This document shows positions 50,777 to 58,885 of a stretch of 64,000 nt of DNA, one piece after another. A model generated the notes under the pieces. That model ran no database searches and was not told where the DNA came from. It saw only the letters and a program-made list of their open reading frames with translations. The position numbers and the translations under genes are program-made. Position 1 is the stretch's first letter. The number at the start of each line of letters is the position of its first letter. The DNA comes from Kitasatospora cinereorecta (GTDB lineage Bacteria; Actinomycetota; Actinomycetes; Streptomycetales; Streptomycetaceae), in contig NZ_JAMZDX010000009.1 in NCBI RefSeq assembly GCF_024172095.1, positions 186,001-250,000 on the forward strand, in the 5' to 3' direction.

Positions 50777-51967
50777 TCAGCGCCGTCGGCCCGCCACTGC
50801 CGGGGACAGGACCCGGTCGGCGAGGCGGCAGGTGAGCACGGCTGCGGCGACGGCTGCGACCGCTGCGCCGAGGAGCGCGGTCTCGTAGTGGACGCCGGTG
50901 GTCAGCCGTACGGCAGCGGCGGCCGCGAGCAGGGCCGCGAGCGCTGCGGGCACCAGGGCGAGCGCCGAGGTACGAGGTCGGGTAGCCAGGGCCGGGACGG
51001 CGGCCGCGAGCAGGACCAGGAGTCCGGCCGCGGCGGCGAGCAGCGGAGTTCCGAAGTTGACGCCGTACCGGATCGCCAGCGCCGGGACGAAGAACAGCAC
51101 CAGCGACCGGCGCAGCCCGTCCGCGAGCAGCCCGGTGGCCGGCTGGGCCGCCGAGCCGGTGGCGGACGGGATCCGGCGGCGGAGGAGTGCGGTCGCGGCG
51201 AGGACGGCCACCGCCGCGACCGCGCCGGGGAGCCGACCGGGCAGTCGGCCGAGGTTGTAGAGCAGCGCCGTGTCGTAGACGGCGAGGACCAGGTGGCCGA
51301 GCGCGGCGAGGTCGACGGCGAAGAGCAGCAGACCCGCGGTGCCGGGCGGCCATGCCGGAGCGCGGTCGGTGGCCCGGGCGTCCCGCCGGACGAGAGCGGC
51401 GATCGCGGGCGGGATGAGCACGGCGGACAGCAGGCGCAGCGCGATGTCCTGTCCCGTCCACGGGGTGCGCAGCTGCCACTCGACGGCGCAGAAGACGGCG
51501 GTGTACGAGGCGGCGGCGAGCGGGAGCAGCGGCGAGAGGGCGGCCCGCCGGTAGGTTCCCGGGTCGAGCCGGCGCAGGACGGCCAGGAACACCAGCAGGA
51601 CGAAGGGCAGTTCGAGCAGCGCCGGGACGCGGAGCAGGCACGGGGCGAGGAGCTCCGGCGCGGGCACGTGAGCGGCGAAGGCCCGCATGGCCGGGCCGTC
51701 GGCTAGGTCGAACCAGCCGGGCGGCAGCAGCCGGGCGACGAACGAGGCATCACCGCCGTGCACCCGCAGCAGGTAGACGGTGACCAGGACTTGATTGAGG
51801 AAGATCAGCGCGGTGACGGCGGCCAGCGCGACCTCCGGGGTCGCGCCGCGCTGTCCATTGGCCACCTCGCTCGGCGCCGGGCGGCGCAGTGCCCGCGGCG
51901 CCTGCCACAGGGAGGCAGCGGCGGATCCGGCCACGGCGGTGTCCACGAGGAGGGTGCCGATCGACAT
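50777..51967 (-). CDS. Polytopic membrane protein, unknown function
   Basis: This 396-residue protein has about ten hydrophobic helices (for example ALAAVTALIFLNQVLVTVYLL, LLELPFVLLVFLAVLRRL, LLAAAAGLLVLLAAAVPAL). There is no transporter signature. Charged loops are short. I do not recognise the family; it may be an Ala/Leu-rich streptomycete integral membrane protein. Confidence 0.7.
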   Translation of the reverse strand: MSIGTLLVDTAVAGSAAASLWQAPRALRRPAPSEVANGQRGATPEVALAAVTALIFLNQVLVTVYLLRVHGGDASFVARLLPPGWFDLADGPAMRAFAAHVPAPELLAPCLLRVPALLELPFVLLVFLAVLRRLDPGTYRRAALSPLLPLAAASYTAVFCAVEWQLRTPWTGQDIALRLLSAVLIPPAIAALVRRDARATDRAPAWPPGTAGLLLFAVDLAALGHLVLAVYDTALLYNLGRLPGRLPGAVAAVAVLAATALLRRRIPSATGSAAQPATGLLADGLRRSLVLFFVPALAIRYGVNFGTPLLAAAAGLLVLLAAAVPALATRPRTSALALVPAALAALLAAAAAVRLTTGVHYETALLGAAVAAVAAAVLTCRLADRVLSPAVAGRRR

Positions 51968-52158
51968 GGTCGGCCACTGTAGGCGACCAGCCAGCGCCTC
52001 GGTGGCGCGGGGTCTCCAGCGCCGCTGTCACGGTGGGCCGGGTGTCGCGGTACTTCACTGCGTGACGGCAGACACCCGGGCTGTCGGTCCGCGGTGGAGC
52101 CGTCCCCGAACGCGGCGCGCGAAGTGTGCTGTCGGAGGAGGCGGGATCGGTTCAGCAC

Positions 52159-53052
52159 CTAACCGAGTGCCGGCGGGTTCTCGGCCGGACGGCGTCCCCA
52201 GGCCGAGATCAGCGGTGCGAGTGTCAGGTCGAGTTGGCCCGCGTGGATGGCGGCCAGGTGCGCGTCGATCTCGACGTCGTCGGCCAGGCCCGCCGCGAGC
52301 AGCTCGCCGCGCACGTGCCGGATGGTCGCCGCCTCCAGCCGGTCGCAGGCAGGACCGCCGACCGGGAAGGTGCCCCTCGCGGCGACGTCCACCAAGCCTG
52401 CCTCGCGCAAGGCCCGCGGCAGTGTCCGGCCGTAGCGCAGGTCCGCGCCGCGGCGCGCCATCAGCTCCCGGACCGCGTCGCGCAGCCGGTTGGCCCGCCG
52501 CTGGGCCGGGCCGCTGTCGTCCAGGCAGGCCAGTGGCTGCAGAGCGGTGTCGGCGTCCTCGACCAGCAGCCAGCCGCCGGGCCGTAGCGCTGCCGCCATC
52601 GTGGCCAACGCCCGGGCCCGGTCGGGCACATGGACCAGCACGAGCCGGGCGTGCACCAGATCGAACGTTCCCGGCTCCGGGGGCGGGTCAGCGGCGACGT
52701 CGTGCCGGCGCACCTCGTACCCGTCGCCCGTCTTCAGCCACGACGGGTCGATGTCCGTGGCCAGCACGTACCCGGTCGGACCGACGGCCGCCGCGAGCGC
52801 CTCCGGGATACCGGGGCCACCGGCCCCCACTTCCCAGCAGCGCGAGCCGGCGCCGACCCCCAGCCGATCGAAATGCCCGCGCGTCACGCCGTCGAACAGC
52901 TCGGCCAGCCAGACGAACCGCTCGCCCGCCTCGGCGCGCGCGTTGTCCAGCAGGTACCCGCGCTCGGGGGCGGGCTCTCCACCGGGCGGGGTGGTCCCGA
53001 CTGTCGGGTCCGGTCGTCCATCGACGTGCGGCGGGCGGGGCGAGGAGGTCAT
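52159..53052 (-). CDS. SAM-dependent methyltransferase (class I)
   Basis: The product is 297 residues. Motif I is EVGAGGPGIPEAL at 74-86, followed by DIDPSWL and FDLVHARLVLVHVPD, the usual SAM-binding and post-I motifs. The C-terminal cap matches the streptomycete group of small-molecule methyltransferases. ATG 53052 is preferred, as it gives a normal N-terminus. The substrate is unknown and no partner gene is obvious. Confidence 0.85.
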   Translation of the reverse strand: MTSSPRPPHVDGRPDPTVGTTPPGGEPAPERGYLLDNARAEAGERFVWLAELFDGVTRGHFDRLGVGAGSRCWEVGAGGPGIPEALAAAVGPTGYVLATDIDPSWLKTGDGYEVRRHDVAADPPPEPGTFDLVHARLVLVHVPDRARALATMAAALRPGGWLLVEDADTALQPLACLDDSGPAQRRANRLRDAVRELMARRGADLRYGRTLPRALREAGLVDVAARGTFPVGGPACDRLEAATIRHVRGELLAAGLADDVEIDAHLAAIHAGQLDLTLAPLISAWGRRPAENPPALG

Positions 53053-53290
53053 GACTCCATGGTCGACCTTCCCGGGCCACCAGCGCCATGACGACAGGCG
53101 AGGCATGTCTCACACAGCGAGCGGCTACGGCCGGTTCGACCTCGTACCGAACGTCATCCGAGGTGCGCCGAAGCAAGGTCTTCACCGGCCGGTGCTCCCG
53201 GTCACCTGAACGGTGCTCACAGCGTCCGCTCGGGCCGTCATCGTCCACCGTTGTGCCCACAAGGCGGGCGACCGGGCCCCGCGGCAGACC

Positions 53291-53794
53291 CTAGCGGACC
53301 TGTGTGATGCCGGAGGGGGAGTCCGGTGGCATGCCGCTGGGGTCGATGATTCCGAAACCCGTAGCGGCGAAGAGGAGACCGACACAGGCGAAGACCGCGC
53401 CGAAGACCACAGCGAGGACCAGTTCGATCGGCTCTCCTTGCGAGGCCGAGACGACGGCGGCGTGCTCGGGGTCATCAGGCAGATAGCGGACCGGTACGAC
53501 GTCGCCGACGACGTGAGGAGCCCGGGAGGTCCGGTCGAGACGGACGTCCCGGCCGTCGAAGGTCCGGAATCCGAGGATCGCGTGGCGGACGGTGCGGGTG
53601 CTTCCGTCCTGGTCGCGTCGGCGCGTCGTGTAGGTCTCGAGGCAGACGGCCTCGGCCATCAGCCCGTGGGCCAGGGCCCTCCGCCGGTGCGCCAGCCGAT
53701 GGGCGAAGTAGACGGACATTCCGACGCCTGCGCCTGCGAACAGCAGCCCGAGGAGTCCGAAGACCGCATTGAAGGTGTGCTCGGTGTCGACCAT
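53291..53794 (-). CDS. DUF3592 two-helix membrane protein
   Basis: The product is 167 residues with membrane helices at about 12-32 and 128-150, enclosing a soluble domain (AEAVCLETYTTRRRDQDGST, DVVPVRYLPDDPEHAAV) that fits the DUF3592 pattern. Members are widespread and uncharacterised. It may be cotranscribed with the following lipoprotein gene, on the same strand 152 bases upstream. Confidence 0.8.
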   Translation of the reverse strand: MVDTEHTFNAVFGLLGLLFAGAGVGMSVYFAHRLAHRRRALAHGLMAEAVCLETYTTRRRDQDGSTRTVRHAILGFRTFDGRDVRLDRTSRAPHVVGDVVPVRYLPDDPEHAAVVSASQGEPIELVLAVVFGAVFACVGLLFAATGFGIIDPSGMPPDSPSGITQVR

Positions 53795-53946
53795 CTCTTC
53801 CCCCGTGGCAGCCCCGAGTGGTGGCGGACAGAGTTGTCCGTGCCAGGTGGATGCTGCCCCGCTGCGCGTCGGCCGACTCCCGTGCCTCGTCCTGCGGCGG
53901 AGCCGCCCTGATCACGGGACCGGATCCGGCAGCTCGCCGGCACCGA

Positions 53947-54414
53947 TCACCCCGTGGTGATCTCGTACCGCGTCACCTTGACGACCTTGCAGCTGATCGT
54001 CTCTCCGCCGACGACGGTCGCACTCGGCGCCTCGCCGGCCGCGGTCTGACCTGGAGCGACCTTCTCCACATCAGCCAGCCCCGTGCCCAGTCGTGCGCCG
54101 GACTCGTCCGCGATGTCGACGTCGACGAAGTACGTGGTGGGCCACCTGGAGTGATTGGTGACCTTCACCTCGATCCGGGGAAGATGGTGGGAGTCGACCG
54201 TGCAGGCGGTGATCTCGGCGTCCCGCAGAGCCTCCGCGGGATCCACCGTGGGCCTGCTGAACGACGGCATCGGCAGTGCGCTGAACGGGATCGGCAGCCC
54301 GCTGCTCGCGCTGCTCGGCGTGGCGATCTCCGGCTCGCCGACCGCCCGACAGCCGGTGAGCGCGAGTACAACGAGGGGGCCTGCGGCCAGGACGGCCGTC
54401 TTGCGGGCGTGCAT
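53947..54414 (-). CDS. Secreted lipoprotein
   Basis: The product is 155 residues. A short basic N-terminus, hydrophobic core and lipobox LTGC at about 19-22 mark a signal-peptidase-II substrate. The mature region has a beta-rich FxLYD-like domain (ITACTVDSHHLPRIEVKVTN, FVDVDIADESG) that is probably outside the membrane. Function is unknown. Confidence 0.8.
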   Translation of the reverse strand: MHARKTAVLAAGPLVVLALTGCRAVGEPEIATPSSASSGLPIPFSALPMPSFSRPTVDPAEALRDAEITACTVDSHHLPRIEVKVTNHSRWPTTYFVDVDIADESGARLGTGLADVEKVAPGQTAAGEAPSATVVGGETISCKVVKVTRYEITTG

Positions 54415-54514
54415 GTTTCTCCTGCGCGTGTGGTGATCAGCAACGAGGGCCGGCGTCGGGCGCGGTCACGGTCGGACGGACTCGGCGCGGCGCAGCCGGG
54501 TGGTGGCGTAGCGG

Positions 54515-55498
54515 TCAGACGGAGCGGCCCTGAGTCCGGGTCGAGGTGGACAGGCCCAGCGCGCGGCGGACGGTCCGGGCGGCCTCCTGGCTGTCCTTGT
54601 CCGCACGGCAGGCGGCCTGCACCTGCTGCGCGGCCTGCTCCCGGGAGGTGGCGGAGGCGGCCTCCTGCCAGGCGGCGAGGGCCTGGCGGTGGTGGTCCAG
54701 GAGGGTGCCCAGGGCCTGCTGGGCCTCGTTCGGGACGGTGAGCGCGGCCAGCCGGTCGATGATCTGGTGCTCGGCGGTCTTCATGTCCTCGGCCCAGTCG
54801 ACCAGTTCGCCGAGCTCGGCCGGACCCTTCGCGTCGACCCAGGCGGAGACCGCCATGTTGTACGGCCGCACCGCGCGCAGGTACTCGCGCTGCTCGGAGG
54901 TCGAGGAGAGGCCGGCGCGCAGCGCCGTACGGATCGGCAGGCCGTCGTCGTCATAGACGCAGGTGACCGTCCGCCGGGTGTCCAGGTCGCGGAACTTGGG
55001 GTAGATCGGGGCGGCGAGGACGTTCTGCGGCAGCGACCACGGATCCGGGTTGTAGTCGGCGAAGTCCAGCTGGCAGGACGCCAGCGCGGCGCGCACAAGC
55101 GCCGACTGGGTCCGGAGCTCGATGTGCGGCAGGCTCACCTGCGCCACCACCTCGCCGCGGTGGGGCTGGGTGCACGGGACGGTCCGGACGCGGCCCGGAT
55201 AGTCGAAGGTGCTCTGGCCGGCGTCGTCCGAGACCTTGTCCCGGTCGTCGATGACGTAGCAGGTGCCCGGCGCGAGCGAGGTGAGGGCGACCCGCGGGTC
55301 GCGTGTCACGTCCCGGTTGTGCACGGCCATCAGCAGGACCAGGCCGCCCACCGTCACACCGGCGAGCAGCCGCGCCCAGTTGGCCGCGCCCATGCCGCGC
55401 AGGCCGGCGGTGAAGCCGCCCCTGCGCCGCGCTCCGCCGTCGAACTCGGGTGGCCGGTACGGGTCGGCGCCGTACGAGTACTGCGGCGGTATGTCCAT
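54515..55498 (-). CDS. Single-pass membrane protein with septum-formation-like outer domain
   Basis: The product is 327 residues: cytoplasmic Pro/Tyr-rich N-terminus (MDIPPQYSYGADPYRPPEF), a membrane helix at about 44-62, and an extracytoplasmic domain with paired Cys (APGTCYVI, TVPCTQPHRGEVV, CQLDF, TCVYDD) of the DUF4190/septum-formation-like type. Helical C-terminal segments follow. It may act in cell-wall sensing, but no partner is apparent. Confidence 0.7.
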   Translation of the reverse strand: MDIPPQYSYGADPYRPPEFDGGARRRGGFTAGLRGMGAANWARLLAGVTVGGLVLLMAVHNRDVTRDPRVALTSLAPGTCYVIDDRDKVSDDAGQSTFDYPGRVRTVPCTQPHRGEVVAQVSLPHIELRTQSALVRAALASCQLDFADYNPDPWSLPQNVLAAPIYPKFRDLDTRRTVTCVYDDDGLPIRTALRAGLSSTSEQREYLRAVRPYNMAVSAWVDAKGPAELGELVDWAEDMKTAEHQIIDRLAALTVPNEAQQALGTLLDHHRQALAAWQEAASATSREQAAQQVQAACRADKDSQEAARTVRRALGLSTSTRTQGRSV

Positions 55499-55643
55499 GT
55501 GTCTCCCCGGATGGAGCCGCCCGGCGGTCGGGCGGCGGACGATCGCGGGATGCTACCGCACCCGAACCGGTGCGCTGAAATGCATTTCCGCTGGTCAAGG
55601 GAGACGGTTGCCGCTGCCGGAACTGGGCCGGCGCGAAAACGGG

Positions 55644-55673
55644 TTGTCCCTGTCGCCGACGGTCCGGCACGAT
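55644..55673 (+). promoter_or_regulatory. Putative promoter of the leader/tRNA unit
   Basis: A TTGTCC element (55644-55649) and CACGAT (55668-55673) are separated by 18 bases, similar to streptomycete vegetative promoters (TTGACN/TAGGAT). Transcription would begin near 55680, about 40 bases before the leader frame. This is inferred from sequence alone. Confidence 0.4.
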
Positions 55674-55718
55674 GAACCCATCGCGCCGACAGGCCCAGGA
55701 ACAGGAAGGAGCGCGACA

Positions 55719-55805
55719 GTGACCACCGTGACCCGTGTCCAGTCGTATCAGCGCTCCGCGAGTTCCTCATCGAGTTCCCCGTATCGCGGGACGTCCTCCT
55801 CGTAG
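55719..55805 (+). CDS. 28-codon Ser/Tyr-rich leader peptide upstream of tRNA genes
   Basis: The frame starts at GTG 55719 with AAGGAG at 55706-55711 and ends at TAG 55803-55805. Of 28 codons, 11 encode Ser (TCC five times, TCG three, AGT two, TCA one) and two encode Tyr, both TAT. The middle reads SASSSSSSPYRG. A hairpin with a T-rich 3' end and three tRNA genes for Ser and Tyr follow on the same strand. Its size and position fit a ribosome-controlled attenuator leader. Translation and function are inferred. Confidence 0.65.
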   Translation: MTTVTRVQSYQRSASSSSSSPYRGTSSS

Positions 55806-55827
55806 TGCGCCGACCGGCTCCTGTGCC

Positions 55828-55870
55828 GGGCCGCCCCGGGGACGGTGTCCCCGCCGGGCGGCCCTTTCTC
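55828..55870 (+). terminator. Attenuator-like hairpin between leader peptide and tRNA genes
   Basis: Outer arms GGGCCGCCC (55828-55836) and GGGCGGCCC (55856-55864) and inner arms CGGGGAC/GTCCCCG (55837-55843, 55847-55853) form a 16-bp stem with a 3-base loop and a two-base bulge, followed by TTTCTC. Two alternative pairings exist: TCCCCG in the leader (55776-55781) with CGGGGA of the stem, and CCGGC (55814-55818) with GCCGG at its base. Confidence 0.72.
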
Positions 55871-55898
55871 ATGTGCCGCCCGGCCCTCGCAGTGACAG

Positions 55899-55983
55899 GG
55901 AGAGTTGGCCGAGTGGTAAGGCAGCGGCTTGCTAAGCCGTCGTCGGGGTCGCACCCGCGCGCGTTCGATCCGCGCACTCTCCG
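55899..55983 (+). tRNA. tRNA-Ser (GCT)
   Basis: A class II cloverleaf of 85 bases: acceptor arms GGAGAGT/ACTCTCC, D arm GCC/GGC with loop GAGTGGTAA, anticodon loop TTGCTAA with GCT at 55931-55933, long variable arm with GGGT/ACCC stem, and T arm GCGCG/CGCGC with loop TTCGATC. It reads AGC and AGT codons. CCA is not encoded. Confidence 0.92.
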
Positions 55984-55995
55984 CGCAGCACCTGC

Positions 55996-56030
55996 AGTTC
56001 CCGTAGTTCCCGTAGTTCCCGTAGTTCCCG
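55996..56030 (+). repeat. Tandem 9-base repeat between tRNA genes
   Basis: The unit AGTTCCCGT occurs four times in a row (the last copy is shortened by one base) directly before the second tRNA gene, filling most of the 46-base spacer. A role in processing or simple expansion is possible. Confidence 0.75.
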
Positions 56031-56122
56031 GAGGAGCCAGCCGACAGGCGGCGGCCGCGGTCTTGAAAACCGTCGGGGTGCGACGAGCGCCCGTGTGGGT
56101 TCGACTCCCACCTCCTCCGCCA
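56030..56122 (+). tRNA. tRNA-Ser (TGA) with atypical 5' domain
   Basis: A class II tRNA with encoded CCA at 56120-56122. Acceptor arms GGAGGAG/CTCCTCC, anticodon loop CTTGAAA with TGA at 56064-56066, variable-arm stem GGGTGC/GCGCCC, T arm GTGGG/CCCAC with loop TTCGACT. After the acceptor stem come CCA instead of the usual TG, so the invariant U8 is missing. It would read TCA and, by wobble, TCG. Confidence 0.78.
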
Positions 56123-56123
56123 A

Positions 56124-56204
56124 GGGCGAGCTGGGCATCGGTTGAGCCCAAGGGCCTGTAAAGCCCCCGCTCCGGCTGTGGCGGTTCGAATCCGCCCTCG
56201 CCCA
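56124..56204 (+). tRNA. tRNA-Tyr (GTA), atypical
   Basis: Acceptor arms GGGCGAG/CTCGCCC, D arm GGGC/GCCC, anticodon loop CTGTAAA with GTA at 56158-56160 on a four-pair GGGC/GCCC stem, and a short variable arm CCG/CGG. The T arm is GGCGG/CCGCC with loop TTCGAAT. Position 8 is C rather than T. It starts one base after the preceding CCA, consistent with one transcript. Assignment as Tyr rests on the anticodon; it could be a degenerate copy. Confidence 0.65.
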
Positions 56205-56414
56205 CCGCGCGGCGGACGCGCCTGCGCTGGTCGTGCCGGTCCTCGCTGCTTCGTGGCTACGGCTCCGGGAGGGCGGGGTGCGGCCGGTACGTCTGCGTAA
56301 GCGGCGGCGTCGTCCACCAACCGCGGGCCTTGCGCGCGTGCGGCCAAGGTTGTTTGCCACCCCGGCCGTCGGATTGCCGTAGCGTGACCGACGACGACGT
56401 GGATGGAGAGTCGC

Positions 56415-56702
56415 ATGAGCGCGCAGCCGGACCAGCTTTCCCCTCTGCCACCCGCTCCGGCCCCGACGGCGGCCGAGGATCGCAGGACGTGGTGGCCGCA
56501 GGCGCTCGAGCGTGACGGGGCGGCCAGGGCCATGGACGACTCCTCCTGGCAGGTGTACGACCTGACGCCCCCTCTCGACCCGGTGCGCAGCTCGCTGGTC
56601 CGCCTGGACAGTCCGGCCAGTGCGGTTGCCCCGTATGTTGCGGGCGGCATGGACGACGAGGACGGCATCGACCTCGACCGGCCCGTCGGAACCCGCCCGT
56701 GA
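56415..56702 (+). CDS. Hypothetical small protein, candidate antitoxin of the next gene
   Basis: The product is 95 residues from ATG 56415 with GGAGAG upstream. It is Pro/Ala-rich at the start, with DDSSWQVYDLTPPLDPVRSS in the middle and a very acidic end (GGMDDEDGIDLDRP). Its stop overlaps the following gene by GTGA. Acidic tail and coupling suggest an antitoxin, but no DNA-binding fold is recognised. Confidence 0.55.
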   Translation: MSAQPDQLSPLPPAPAPTAAEDRRTWWPQALERDGAARAMDDSSWQVYDLTPPLDPVRSSLVRLDSPASAVAPYVAGGMDDEDGIDLDRPVGTRP

Positions 56703-56959
56703 ACGATCAGGTCTGGCCCGTCCGCCTGTCCCCGCAGGCAGCCAAGACGTTCGCCGCGCTCCCCGCGCACGCACAGCAACTCGTACGCGACGTCCTCGAC
56801 ATCGCCTCCCGCACCCCGTGGGGATGGCCGCAGTGGGACGCCACCGACCCCGAGGGCGAGAGCGTGCGCTGCGCCTCGGTCGGCCAGGTCAGCCTCGTCT
56901 ACCTGGTGAACTCCGTCGCGGGACGGCTCTACGTCATCGATGTCGTCTGGCTCGGCTGA
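56699..56959 (+). CDS. RelE/ParE-like small protein
   Basis: The product is 86 residues from GTG 56699: WPVRLSPQAAKTFAALPAHAQQ at the start and QVSLVYLVNSVAGRLYVIDVVW at the end give the ParE/RelE-type beta-alpha-alpha-beta-beta-beta order, with the usual basic residues partly replaced. It overlaps the previous gene by GTGA, as toxin-antitoxin pairs do. The family includes gyrase poisons and ribosome-dependent nucleases; activity here is unknown. Confidence 0.65.
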   Translation: MNDQVWPVRLSPQAAKTFAALPAHAQQLVRDVLDIASRTPWGWPQWDATDPEGESVRCASVGQVSLVYLVNSVAGRLYVIDVVWLG

Positions 56960-57466
56960 CCGAGCGCCCGACCCACCGACCCGCTGCCCCACGAAACGCC
57001 CGGCGGGAGCGGACCGTGGGGCGCCCGCCGGGTTGGGCGGCCGTCCGGTCTTGACCACTGAGGGACGGTCGAACAGGTTCAGGAACAGGACGGAAGCGTG
57101 GCGAATTGCCCGAGCCGACGACGAAGGGCCGGCGTTCGCCTGCAGCGTCGATGTCGTCGGCCACGGTCCCGCGAGTCCCCGGGTGCCTGGGTCCCCTCAC
57201 CAGAGGTTGCGCTGCTCGCTCGTTTCCGCATCGCCGGGTGCCAGGGGCCGCCACTGGGCCGTCGCGGGCGCAGTGGCGGACTCCGGCTCTCGGTTGCCGA
57301 CGCTCAGTGTTCGGCGCGGGAGAGCCACGCTTCCGCCCACCGCGTGTCCTCGGCGTTCCACTCGCGCTCGTCGATGAGGTGGCGTGTTTAGGAACGGAAT
57401 GCCTCGGCGCGATACGGCTGCGGGACGGCGAGGGCGTACTGGGGGTCGGCCTGCCAGGCGACCGGG
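56960..57466. other. Intergenic region with hairpin and protein-tail relic
   Basis: A hairpin with arms CCCGGCGGG/CCCGCCGGG at 56999-57032 lies just after the ParE-like gene and may terminate it. On the minus strand, about 57305-57385 reads RHLIDEREWNAEDTRWAEAW before a stop, with good codon use but a TAA just upstream, so it is probably the tail of a lost gene. Nothing else coding is evident. Confidence 0.4.
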
Positions 57467-58549
57467 TCAGGGTGTGCGGAGGGTTTGGTCGCTGCTGGTG
57501 GTGCGGGCGTACCAGGCCTCGGATTCGTCCGGGGTGAGGACTCGGGTCAACTCCGCAGTGCCGGGGAGCATCGGAAAGAAGCGGTCCGCGTTCCAACTCC
57601 GCGGGTACGCCGGCTGGTCGAGGATGAGGAGACGGCGGCCCTCCACGACGGGGATGTCGTCGGGCATGCCCTCGTTCCAGATCCGCTTCCCGTCCGGGGT
57701 GAGGAGTTCGAAGGCTCCGGTGGCGGTGGTGTCGGTGCGTCCGCGCGCGGGACGGGGCTCGGTGGCCAGGCGGACGCTCGCGGCAGACGGTGCGGTACCG
57801 GGGACGTGGCCGCCGCCGATGAGGACGTGGGCGAGCAGCGTGTGGAGCTGGAAGTTGTCCCCGATGCCGCTGATGCGGACCTCGAACCCGGTGCGGGTGG
57901 GGCGGTGCAGGACGAGCAGGGGTTCGTCGTCCAGGACGGCCAGCACGTAGGCGAGGCACTTGAGGTCGTGCATCGCCAGCGCCTCCAACTCGCGGCAGGC
58001 GGCGAGGAGTGCGGGCGCGTGCCGGCGGCGGACCTCGGCGCTGCGGCACAGTACAGCGAGCGCGGGTGGCTGCCATTCCTCGACCGTGCACCAGGCCAGT
58101 GCCAGCCGCAGCGCCTCGGGTGCGTCGTCGCCGAGGCGGGCCAGCAGGGTGTCATCGATGATCTTCTCGTCCGGCTCCGGCAGCTCGCCTCCGCCGTCGG
58201 CCTTCCAGCGGCGGGCGAACTCCGCCGCGTCGAGCAGATCCTGGCGGACACTGTCGAGGATCGGCTCGGCGCAGGCCGTCGGGTCGGCTCCGCGCTCCAC
58301 ACAGAAGCCGACCGTGGTCGCCAGCATCGGACGCGGGCCGGCGGGCGGGAACGAGGGGAGAAGCGCGGCCAGTCGGGGCCCCGCGTCGACGCACGCGCTG
58401 TCCGCTGCCGCCGACTGGAGGGCGTGCAGCGCCATGGAGAAGGCCTGCTCGGTGCGAGCGCCGTCGCGGGCGGCCACCGCCTGCTCGAGCTCGGACACGG
58501 CGGCGTCCAGGGCCGCAGCCTTCTGCTTCCGTCTGAAGATCACCGGCAC
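57467..58549 (-). CDS. Hypothetical protein
   Basis: The product is 360 residues from GTG 58549 (MPVIFRRKQKAAALDAAVSE). The first half is helical (ALHALQSAAADSACVDAG, EALRLALAWCTVEEWQPPAL). The second half is beta-rich (LAYVLAVLDDEPLLVLHRPT, FELLTPDGKRIWNEGMPDD). I recognise no family. Codon use is normal. GTG 58543 is a slightly shorter alternative start. Confidence 0.6.
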   Translation of the reverse strand: MPVIFRRKQKAAALDAAVSELEQAVAARDGARTEQAFSMALHALQSAAADSACVDAGPRLAALLPSFPPAGPRPMLATTVGFCVERGADPTACAEPILDSVRQDLLDAAEFARRWKADGGGELPEPDEKIIDDTLLARLGDDAPEALRLALAWCTVEEWQPPALAVLCRSAEVRRRHAPALLAACRELEALAMHDLKCLAYVLAVLDDEPLLVLHRPTRTGFEVRISGIGDNFQLHTLLAHVLIGGGHVPGTAPSAASVRLATEPRPARGRTDTTATGAFELLTPDGKRIWNEGMPDDIPVVEGRRLLILDQPAYPRSWNADRFFPMLPGTAELTRVLTPDESEAWYARTTSSDQTLRTP

Positions 58550-58885
58550 ACCCTAGGCCCGAGGCCGGACAGGCGCCATGGCCACCCCGTGCAGAACCGC
58601 TTACGCTCCGACGGCTGCCCCCATGTCCTGGTGGCTGCCAGGCGGTCGGCCTGTCGCAGCGCTCGGCAACGTCGAGGCAGCCGTGGTGGTCGGCTCGCGG
58701 CCTTCACCTACGGCTTCCACGGGCCTGTCAGCGTTGCGTCGATACCGCTCTTGCTCCGCGGACAGATCAAGTATTCCAGCATCCGGACAGGGCTGTCACC
58801 GTCCTCCGGGAGGAGATTTTGTCGTGATCTGCCCACCTAAGGTTGCGGATGACCAGCGAGAACCCCGATCTGACTTGGAGTAGGA
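58550..58885. other. Intergenic region, no gene seen
   Basis: There is no frame with convincing codon use and a ribosome binding site. It contains the upstream flanks of two divergent genes. A 24-codon minus-strand frame starting MLEYLICPRSKSG is present near 58780 but has no support. Confidence 0.35.

Noticed and set aside
55996..56030. Short tandem repeats as a CRISPR array
   Set aside because: Units are 9 bases with no spacers and no cas genes nearby.
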